A DNA stretch of 6,694 bases from an uncultured Neisseria sp. (GTDB taxonomy: Bacteria > Pseudomonadota > Gammaproteobacteria > Burkholderiales > Neisseriaceae): the NCBI GenBank assembly GCA_927911515.1, contig CAKMQH010000339.1, forward strand, positions 1 through 6,694, written 5' to 3'. Position numbers and translations under genes: made by a program. Below, piece by piece: positions 1 to 5,688 of the stretch. Below the pieces are notes generated by a model, which saw only the letters and a list, made by a program, of their open reading frames with translations, did not search any database and was not told the origin of the DNA. How positions within the stretch are numbered: position 1 is the first letter of the stretch; each line of letters begins with the position of its first letter.

Positions 1-909
1 ATTTTGGGTCTGTCTTGGGCGCGGTGGATAGCTCCGTAGCCGCCGCGCTGATTCACCGCAGCCATCGGCGACCAACTGACTTGCGTGTTCGTCGATCACG
101 GCCTCTTGCGCTTAAACGAAGGCAAAATGGTGATGGATATGTTCGCCCGCAACTTGGGTGTGAAGGTGATTCATGTCGATGCCGAAGAGCAATTCATGGC
201 GAAACTCGCCGGCGTTACCGACCCTGAGAAAAAACGCAAAATCATCGGCGCGGAATTTATCGAAGTATTTGATGCCGAAGAGAAAAAACTCACCAACGCC
301 AAATGGCTGGCGCAAGGCACGATTTACCCCGACGTAATCGAATCCGCAGGCGCAAAAACCAAAAAAGCCCACGCCATCAAATCGCACCACAACGTCGGCG
401 GCCTGCCTGAAAACATGAAACTCAAGCTGCTTGAGCCGTTGCGCGACTTGTTCAAAGACGAAGTGCGCGAACTCGGCGTCGCTTTGGGCTTGCCGCGCGA
501 AATGGTGTACCGCCATCCGTTCCCCGGCCCCGGTTTGGGTGTGCGCATCTTGGGCGAAGTGAAAAAAGAATACGCCGACTTACTGCGTCAAGCGGACGAC
601 ATTTTCATCCAAGAATTGCGCAACACTACCGACGAAAACGGCATATCTTGGTACGACCTGACCAGCCAAGCCTTTGCCGTGTTCCTGCCAGTGAAATCCG
701 TCGGCGTAATGGGCGACGGGCGCACTTACGACTACGTCGTCGCACTGCGCGCAGTCATCACCAGCGACTTCATGACCGCACACTGGGCAGAGCTGCCCTA
801 CTCACTGCTCGGCCGTGTGTCCAACCGCATCATCAATGAAGTCAAAGGCATCAACCGCGTGGTTTACGACGTAAGCGGCAAACCGCCTGCCACGATTGAG
901 TGGGAATAA
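1..909 (+). CDS. guaA: GMP synthase (glutamine-hydrolysing), C-terminal part, with two apparent frameshifts near the window edge
   Basis: GuaA converts XMP to GMP using ATP and glutamine-derived ammonia in the cytoplasm, the last step of guanine nucleotide synthesis. About 300 of the usual ~520 residues are present; the glutaminase domain lies upstream of the window. From position 61 one frame runs to TAA at 907-909. It shows family hallmarks: HPFPGPGLGVRILGEV, VGVMGDGRTYDYVVALRA and the C-terminal end GKPPATIEWE. The first 60 bases encode the ATP pyrophosphatase P-loop (normally SGGVDSS) but need three frames: ILGLS (1-15), then VDSSVAAALIHR (24-59), then AIGDQLTCVFVDHG (from 61). About two extra bases lie at 16-23 and one at 60. 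The net change is three bases, so frame is restored. Because the gene is normally intact and the indels sit at the window edge, I suspect sequence error, but a real lesion is possible. A terminator follows at 931-964. Confidence 0.95.
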
Positions 910-930
910 AAGTAAAGATATAAACGCATA

Positions 931-964
931 AAAAGGTCTCTGAAATGGTTTCAGACGACCTTTT
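931..964 (+). terminator. Rho-independent terminator of guaA made from paired DNA uptake sequences
   Basis: The hairpin starts 21 bases after the guaA stop. The left arm 931-945 pairs with 949-964 across a 3-base loop (TGG), with a single bulged C at 956. The stem is a 15-bp duplex with GGTC/GACC at its core, and the 3' side runs into TTTT followed by GGTTTTT. The right arm contains an exact uptake sequence on the minus strand; the left arm is a near copy lacking one G. Inverted uptake-sequence pairs serving as terminators are a known Neisseria arrangement. Confidence 0.85.
950..961 (-). repeat. DNA uptake sequence, AGGTCGTCTGAA variant
   Basis: Positions 950-961 read TTCAGACGACCT, the exact reverse complement of the 12-mer AGGTCGTCTGAA. 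This dialect is used by several commensal Neisseria (the mucosa-type uptake sequence) and differs from the meningococcal/gonococcal ATGCCGTCTGAA. It marks DNA for preferred uptake by the type IV pilus competence machinery. Here it also forms the 3' arm of the guaA terminator. Confidence 0.9.
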
Positions 965-970
965 GGTTTT

Positions 971-1022
971 TATAAAAGAATAATGGAACAAGGAGATGGC
1001 TGAAGTGCGTTTAGACAATATA
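971..1022 (+). repeat. Left copy of a 52-bp direct repeat flanking the Correia element
   Basis: Positions 971-1022 match 1174-1225 at 47 of 52 bases with no gaps (constant offset 203). Both copies begin TATAAAAGAATAATGGA and end with GTTTAGACAATATA. The left copy runs into the Correia element, sharing its terminal TATA. The only duplication known for Correia insertion is the TA dinucleotide, so this repeat is not a target-site duplication. Function unknown. Confidence 0.85.
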
Positions 1023-1175
1023 GTGGATTAACTTTAAACCAGTACGGCGTTGCCTCGCCTTAGCTCAAAGAGAACGATTCTCTAAGGTGCTGAAGCACCA
1101 AGTGAATCGGTTCCGTACTATTTGTAATGTCTGCCGCTTCGTCGCCTTGTCCTGATTTAAATTTAATCCACTATA
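1019..1175. mobile_element. Correia repeat enclosed element (CREE/NEMIS), full-length
   Basis: A 157-bp element with terminal inverted repeats. The left end TATAGTGGATTAAC is mirrored by the right end TTAATCCACTATA, and about 22 of the outer 24 bases are complementary. The internal sequence, including ACGGCGTTGCCTCGCC, the GAGAACGATTCTC palindrome and the GGTGCTGAAGCACC hairpin, is the Correia core as I remember it. The length fits the full-size class (about 155 bp) rather than the internally deleted class (about 105 bp). These are non-autonomous MITE-like elements, known to carry promoters, RNase III processing sites and, in full-size copies, IHF binding. It sits between convergent guaA and tssC and disrupts no recognisable gene. 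Confidence 0.92.
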
Positions 1176-1225
1176 TAAAAGAATAATGGAGAAAGGAGAT
1201 CGCCGAAGTACGTTTAGACAATATA
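1174..1225 (+). repeat. Right copy of the 52-bp direct repeat flanking the Correia element
   Basis: This copy is 47/52 identical to 971-1022. It starts within the terminal TATATA of the Correia element and ends directly before AAGGAG. The five differences are spread through the middle of the unit, so the duplication is not very recent or has been subject to drift. Confidence 0.85.
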
Positions 1226-1427
1226 AGGAGAAAACGCGATGTCGTCCTAACAAATTTCATTTGCCAAAAAGTAAAGCGGCCGTTCATGTAGTAAATACAG
1301 AACAACCGCTTCAGCTCAGCATCATTTTAGATTGTCTTCGACAGTAAACTGCTAAGGATTTGCTGTCTTAATGATTCATTGTCTGGATATGTGGAAGACA
1401 AATCATGCGATACCGTTATCCAATGGT
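1226..1427. other. Non-coding spacer between the Correia region and the end of tssC
   Basis: About 200 bases between the right direct repeat and the tssC stop codon. Apart from the terminator at 1264-1311 it holds a second, weaker inverted repeat (GACAGTAAA at 1340-1348 with TTTGCTGTC at 1359-1367). It also holds a textbook ribosome site AAGGAG (1225-1230) eight bases before ATG TCG TCC TAA (1239-1250), which encodes only three residues. I see no convincing gene here. Confidence 0.5.
1264..1311 (-). terminator. Likely rho-independent terminator of the tssB-tssC transcript
   Basis: Arms 1300-1311 and 1274-1285 form a 12-bp stem with a 14-base loop when read on the minus strand. The transcript would be AAGCGGUUGUUC pairing with GAACGGCCGCUU, where the two central positions are U-G wobbles. 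The stem is followed by UUUACUUUUU (down to about 1266). On the plus strand the same positions would be C-A mismatches, so the hairpin suits leftward transcription. It lies about 117 bases after the tssC stop. Confidence 0.6.
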
Positions 1428-2956
1428 TTATTTTTTCTCTTTCGGCATTTGAGATACCAAGGACAGGTTCACATCCAAGCCTTCGATTTGGAAGTGAGGA
1501 CGGGCAAACAGACGGACTTTGAAGAAGCCAGGGTTGTCTTCGATATCTTCAACCAAAACTTTGGCTTCACGCAAGGATGCGTTGCTTGCAATTCGTCGCT
1601 TGGATCTGTCATTTCAGTAACCAAGGTATTGATCCAATTGTTCAATTCCAGTTCGAGCATACGGCGGTCTTTGGTTGTACCGATGTTTTCGCGTTGGATC
1701 AGTTTGAGATAGTGAGCCAGACGGGAGAGCAAGAAAACATAAGGCAGACGGGCATTGATGCGGCTGTTTGCAGTCGCTTCTTTGGTTTCGTAGAGCGCAG
1801 GTTTTTGCGCTGAGTTAGCAGAGAAGAAGCAGGCGTAATCGCGGTTTTTATAGAAAGACAGCGGTACGAAGCCCAAGTTGGCAAATTCAAATTCACGGGT
1901 TTCAGGAATCAGAACTTCGGTAGGAATTTTCACTTGGTTGCCAGTGCCCAAATCATACATATGGATAGGCAAATCTTCGATCAAACCACCGGCTTGAGGT
2001 CCGCGGATTTGGACGCACCAGCCATTGTTAATAAAGCTGCGAACCATGTTGGCAGCAAAGGCAAAGGATGCGTTTGCCCATAAGTAACGATCGTGTTCGG
2101 TCCCCTTAACCTGCTCTTCGTAATTGAAGCTGCGAACAGGAACTGTATCGCTACCGTAAGGCAGACGGGCAAGGAAGCGGGGCAGGGTCAGACCGATATA
2201 GCGCGCATCATCAGTCTCGCGGAAGCTTTTCCATTTGATGTATTCGGCACGGTCCATATAGTTCGCCAAATCCTGAATGCCGGCGACTTCTTCCATGCTT
2301 TCTTTACCAAAGAAAGATGGACCGACAGAGCCGATGAATGGCATGTGTGCAGAAGCAGAGACGCGCGAAATATTGCGCAGTAAAGCCATGTCTTGCGGGC
2401 TGCGGTCAAATTCGTAGTTGGAGATAACTGCGCCGATAGGTTCACCACCCGGGGTATCGTATTCATTGCTATAAGTGTGGCGATACAGTCCGCTTTGGAC
2501 TATTTCAGGAGCATCTTCAAAGTCTTGAATCAAGTCTTCTTTGGACACGTCGAGAATTTCAATTTTAACGTTGTGACGGAAGTCTGTACGGTCAACCAAG
2601 AATTTCAAGCCGCGCCATGCAGATTCGATTTTTTGGAATTCTTCGTTATGGAGGATTTCATCTAATTGGCGGCTGAGTTGTTCGTCAATACGAGCGATAT
2701 GGTAGTCCAACAGGCTTTTGTCGAGGCGTTCTACTTTTTGAGATGAGTCTTGAATCATCTTTAAAAATACGCTGACCGCTGCTGCGATACGTTCATCCGC
2801 AGAGGCTTCGGACATTTTTTCAGCGCTTTGGAACTGTTCGATATCGATGACGGAGTCGACGGCGTTTAAGTTGATTTTTTGACACAGCGCTTCATAAACA
2901 CTGGCTGTGTTTTCTTGTTCTATAACGGTTGTTTGGGCTTCTTGGCGTTTTTGCAT
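1428..2956 (-). CDS. tssC: T6SS contractile sheath large subunit TssC (VipB/EvpB family), one frameshift near the 3' end
   Basis: TssC polymerises with TssB into the cytoplasmic sheath whose contraction drives the T6SS needle. The family pattern is clear: NEEFQKIESAWRGLKFLVDR (about 104-123), GGEPIGAVISNYEFDRSPQD (170-189), FIGSVGPSFFG (207-217), RYIGLTLPRFLARLPYG (252-268), NNGWCVQIRGPQAGG (310-324), IPTEVLIPETREFEFANLGF (344-363) and NARLPYVFLLSRLAHYLKLI (401-420). ATG at 2954-2956 has AAGGA eight bases upstream. The frame runs normally to ELQAT (residue 459); after that the conserved end ASLREAKVLVEDI...RPHFQIEGLDVNLSLVSQMP continues in another frame to TAA at 1428-1430. One base appears to be missing near 1578-1586. 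Repaired, the protein is about 509 residues, as expected. Read literally, the shifted frame ends at 1469 with a wrong tail of about 36 residues that lacks the conserved C-terminal sheath segment. Sequencing error or a real mutation are both possible. Confidence 0.95.
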
Positions 2957-2978
2957 ATTTTAAATCCTTACGGGTGTT

Positions 2979-2990
2979 TTCAGACGACCT
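2979..2990 (-). repeat. DNA uptake sequence in the tssB-tssC spacer
   Basis: Positions 2979-2990 read TTCAGACGACCT, an exact reverse complement of AGGTCGTCTGAA. It is a single copy with no inverted partner, so it is not part of a terminator. It occupies the 40-base gap between the tssB stop and the tssC start, showing that this part of the T6SS locus carries the host's uptake dialect. Confidence 0.9.
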
Positions 2991-2996
2991 TATGTT

Positions 2997-3494
2997 TTAT
3001 TTGTTAACAGGTGCAATTTTCTCAAGACGGTCGCGCAATTCGGCAGACAGATTTTCGTCACGCAAGATGGTTTCCAGTTCGCGACGGAATGCCGAATCGT
3101 CCAATAGGTTGGATTTCAAATCACGGAGCAGGTTGCGCATAGCCAATAAAGCACGCAGCTCGGGAACATTTTGTGCAATTTGTTCTGGATGGAAATCCCG
3201 CATGGATTTGAAATTCAAATTGATGTTCATCTCGCCGCGGCCGGGGAGAGGGTGTTTTTCACAGTCAGGTTGGCTTTGGGGTTGAAGTCAGATAATACGG
3301 AGTCAAAGTTGTTTTTTGTTGATATTGACTTTTTCTTTTTCGGCAAGGTCGCGTTTGTCTTGGCCATTGCTGTAATCACCGGTGACTAAAAGCTTGAGCG
3401 GAAGCTCGACTTTTTTCTGTGCGCCTCCGGTATGGAGGTCTAGTTTGATATTGATACGTGAAGGTGGAACTTCATTTTGGAAACTTTTGCTCAC
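2997..3494 (-). CDS. tssB: T6SS contractile sheath small subunit TssB (VipA family), with two compensating frameshifts
   Basis: TssB interlocks with TssC to build the sheath. The N-terminus shows RINIKLDLHTGG (about 13-24) and ELPLKLLVTGDYS (30-42), the family signature. The C-terminal half shows MNINLNFKSMRDFHPEQIAQ, then NVPELRALLAMRNLLRDLKS. GTG at 3492-3494 is chosen as start; the minus strand has AGGA six bases upstream. In the literal frame a TGA at 3303-3305 stops translation after 63 codons. The missing middle, NNFDSVLSDFNPKANLTVKN, is present in another frame between about 3312 and 3249. Entry fits one extra A in the A6 run (3312-3317). Exit fits one lost base (or two gained) near the C4 run at 3243-3246. 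The net effect restores frame, giving about 165 residues, the usual size. Homopolymer sequencing error is the simplest reading. It is first in the leftward tssB-tssC operon. Confidence 0.93.
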
Positions 3495-3564
3495 GGCTAA
3501 TCCTATTCTCTGTTATGTGTTGAAAGGGGAATCTTTTGTTCAAAATGAAATATAAATACTAAAT

Positions 3565-3594
3565 TTGGATATATTTCTATCTAAATAGTATAAA
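3565..3594 (+). promoter_or_regulatory. Candidate sigma-70 promoter for tssK-tssL-tssM
   Basis: TTGGAT (3565-3570) is followed by an 18-base spacer and TATAAA (3589-3594), predicting a start near 3601 and a leader of about 60 bases. An alternative -10, TATACT at 3602-3607, lacks a good -35. The -10 overlaps that of the opposing tssB promoter candidate. In such AT-rich DNA chance matches are easy, so confidence is low. Confidence 0.3.
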
Positions 3595-3615
3595 TGTTAG
3601 GTATACTGTTGTCTA
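3587..3615 (-). promoter_or_regulatory. Candidate sigma-70 promoter for tssB-tssC
   Basis: Reading the minus strand, TAGACA (3615-3610) is followed by a 17-base spacer and TATACT (3592-3587). Each hexamer matches consensus at five of six positions. Transcription would start near 3580, giving an untranslated leader of about 85 bases before the tssB GTG. This is a sequence match only. Confidence 0.5.
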
Positions 3616-3662
3616 TTGCATTCAAAATTTATCTGACAAAAGGTATTTAAAAGGTATAAACA

Positions 3663-5009
3663 GTGAAATTTCATAAACCATTATGGGAAGAGGGTGTCTT
3701 GCTCTCTCCTCAGCACTTCCAACAGCAGAACGTTTTTAATAGTTACATTTATGCAACAGTAATAAGATTGATGGGCGAATTCAAGTGGGGATGTTTTCGT
3801 TGCGAGTTCGATCAGCAGACACTTGAGTTAGGAAAAATTAAATTGAATGAACTTCAGGCCTGCCTGCCGGACGGAACCTTGATTGATTTGCAGTCGGGCA
3901 GTGGCTCTGTTGAAGTTCGTGACATCAATAGCCTGCCTATGAGAGCAAGAAATACAGTGTTGCTGGCTCTCCCAGTTTATCAAGCGCATGTACCGAATTT
4001 GGTGGATGAAAACGGGGCTGGAAATACCCCCAGACGGTTTGTGAAAAAGTTTGAGCAAGTTGAGGATTTATTTTCCGCTGAGGAGGCAGAACTTGCCGTT
4101 GAGCAATTAAATTTACAAATTCGTTTTGATTTCGAGGATAATGACGATTACATTACATGCCCCATCGGCGTAGTGGAGAAAAACGAGAATGGGGCATTGA
4201 TTTGGTCTAAAGACTACATCCCTCCATTATTGTCGATTACAGGTTCGGAAGTTTTACTTTCATGTCTGAATAGAATCACTTTGCTGGTGTTGTCCCGTAT
4301 AGATAACTTATCTGCCCGCCGCCGGGCGCGTAGTGAAAATACGGTCGATTTTTCTGTATCTGACTCGACATTGTTTTGGTTCTTGCATGGATTAAATACG
4401 ATTTATCCTGAATTGAAACATTTGAATGATTATCCGCAGCAACATCCAGAGGAGCTTTATAAGCTCTTAGTGCGTCTGCTTGGTATGTTGTACACATTCA
4501 GAGTGAGTGAATCAGTTAATGAGATGGAACCATACGATCATTTTGATCTGTTTGGAACCTTCAACCGTTTGGAGTTGAAAATCCGCAGTCTGTTAGATGA
4601 AGTCATTCCATCGCCTGTCATCGAATTGTCGTTAGAACATACAAAATCTACACACTGGCGTGCTCAGATATTTGACAGCAGGATTGATGATAATGCGGAG
4701 TTTTATATATCGGCACATTCTGATTCTGTTGTTTTTGCTGAATTGCAGAAGCAATTGCCATTGGTTAGCAAAATTGGTGCGCCTGAAGATGTGGAGCGCG
4801 TTATCAATACGGCAGTAATGGGAGTGCCTTTGCAGTTGTTGAATCAAACTCCTCCTGGTTTGCCGTTCCGAATGGATAATGTTTACTTCAGATTAGACAA
4901 ACGGCATGTGGCATTTTCAAGAATGATGCAATCGCAGGTATGTAGTATTTACGTTCCAACATCTATACCCAATTTACATTTAAGCTTATTTGCAGTAGTG
5001 AGTATTTAA
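3663..5009 (+). CDS. tssK: T6SS baseplate-membrane adaptor TssK
   Basis: TssK trimers link the baseplate wedges to the cytoplasmic parts of TssL and TssM. The 448-residue length is typical and the frame is open throughout. The N-terminal hallmark LWEEGVLLSPQHFQQQ is at 7-22, in the phage-like shell domain. Further family patches are IPPLLSI (186-192), FDLFGTFNRLELKIRSLLDE (294-313), KIGAPEDVERVINTAVMGVP (370-389) and LPFRMDNVYFRLDK (400-413) in the C-terminal membrane-complex-binding part. The start is GTG at 3663; AAAAGG ends eight bases upstream, and the hallmark motif begins at residue 7, which fits this start. It heads the rightward operon and is divergent from tssB. Base composition is visibly more AT-rich than guaA and tssB/tssC. 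Confidence 0.96.
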   Translation: MKFHKPLWEEGVLLSPQHFQQQNVFNSYIYATVIRLMGEFKWGCFRCEFDQQTLELGKIKLNELQACLPDGTLIDLQSGSGSVEVRDINSLPMRARNTVLLALPVYQAHVPNLVDENGAGNTPRRFVKKFEQVEDLFSAEEAELAVEQLNLQIRFDFEDNDDYITCPIGVVEKNENGALIWSKDYIPPLLSITGSEVLLSCLNRITLLVLSRIDNLSARRRARSENTVDFSVSDSTLFWFLHGLNTIYPELKHLNDYPQQHPEELYKLLVRLLGMLYTFRVSESVNEMEPYDHFDLFGTFNRLELKIRSLLDEVIPSPVIELSLEHTKSTHWRAQIFDSRIDDNAEFYISAHSDSVVFAELQKQLPLVSKIGAPEDVERVINTAVMGVPLQLLNQTPPGLPFRMDNVYFRLDKRHVAFSRMMQSQVCSIYVPTSIPNLHLSLFAVVSI

Positions 5010-5010
5010 T

Positions 5011-5670
5011 ATGAACCATAATCCATTGATTCGAAGTGAATTAAGAGATACTGCTTTGACCGTATCCGCATTATCGGCAGGTTTTAGCCCCGAGCATGCC
5101 TCAACATGGTATGAGTATGGCAAAACTTTGGTAGAAAATTTAAGAAAAAATTTAGCAAGCTCTGGTCGTAGTGCAGAGGAGATTGAAGAGATTTCTTATG
5201 CGCAGTGTGCGCTTTTGGATGAGGTTGCACTGCAGAATCTGCAAGGAAGTGATAGGGAAGTGTGGGAAATGAATCCCATGCAAGTACATTTCTTCCAATC
5301 ATACAATGCAGGCGATGTATTGTGCGACAAAATTGAAAAGCTATGCAAAGCAGGAAGTACTAATTCTTTGATCGCTGAGGCATATTTGAGTGTAATCAAT
5401 TTGGGCTTCAAGGGACGTTATATTTTAGATGAAATGGCTCTTCAAAATTCACAAAATAGCTTGAAAAAAATGGTTGCCGGGTTGTCTAGCAATGCGGTAA
5501 CTCAAGATGGGCAAATATTCTATGTTGATCGTAAAAGCATGCCTCTTAAGAGTTTGCTGACGATTAGTCCGATATGGGTATTTATCTGTTGTTCTGTTAT
5601 TGCAGTAGTAGCTTATTTTGCATTTGGATACTATCTGGATACTTTGGCTGAACAAACTCAAGCATTATAA
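5011..5670 (+). CDS. tssL: T6SS inner-membrane protein TssL (DotU/IcmH family), short form
   Basis: TssL is a tail-anchored inner-membrane protein that binds TssM and docks TssK. The cytoplasmic domain carries the DotU pattern: ISYAQCALLDEVALQN (61-76), a following W and HFF segment (VWEMNPMQVHFFQSYNAGD, 84-102) and YLSVINLGFKGRYIL (125-139). One hydrophobic helix lies near 188-207, leaving a periplasmic tail of about 12 residues. At 219 residues it lacks the C-terminal OmpA-like peptidoglycan-binding domain found in extended TssL proteins, so peptidoglycan anchoring would need another protein. ATG follows the tssK stop by one base and has no clear Shine-Dalgarno sequence, which suggests translational coupling to tssK. 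Confidence 0.94.
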   Translation: MNHNPLIRSELRDTALTVSALSAGFSPEHASTWYEYGKTLVENLRKNLASSGRSAEEIEEISYAQCALLDEVALQNLQGSDREVWEMNPMQVHFFQSYNAGDVLCDKIEKLCKAGSTNSLIAEAYLSVINLGFKGRYILDEMALQNSQNSLKKMVAGLSSNAVTQDGQIFYVDRKSMPLKSLLTISPIWVFICCSVIAVVAYFAFGYYLDTLAEQTQAL

Positions 5671-5688
5671 ATTTAGAGTAATTTCATA

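Noticed and set aside
1147..1177. Outward promoter at the right end of the Correia element (TTGTCC ... TATATA)
   Set aside because: Correia ends are known to make promoters, but here the spacer is about 19 bases, the -35 is weak, and no rightward gene lies downstream.
1065..1253. A 62-codon minus-strand ORF
   Set aside because: It lies mostly inside the Correia element and the direct repeat; such elements contain chance ORFs.
1186..1347. A 53-codon plus-strand ORF as a real small gene
   Set aside because: It starts inside a repeat with no clear ribosome site at the correct distance, is very basic without a recognisable fold, and runs through the tssBC terminator. Kept only as a weak remnant idea.
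1340..1367. A 9-bp inverted repeat as a second terminator
   Set aside because: No U-run follows on either strand and the stem contains wobble or mismatch positions; too weak to call.
1371..1712. A 113-codon plus-strand ORF, and other long ORFs antisense to tssC
   Set aside because: They lie opposite strongly conserved tssC codons, have no ribosome site or recognisable motif, and are explained as shadows.
3303..3320. Programmed -1 ribosomal frameshifting at AAAAAAC in tssB
   Set aside because: The heptamer is not in the phase required for a -1 slip, and the shift needed to reach the conserved frame is +1; a second shift would also be required downstream.
4029..4037. CCAGACGG in tssK as an uptake sequence
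   Set aside because: It matches only part of the 12-mer core and lacks the flanking bases; ordinary coding sequence.
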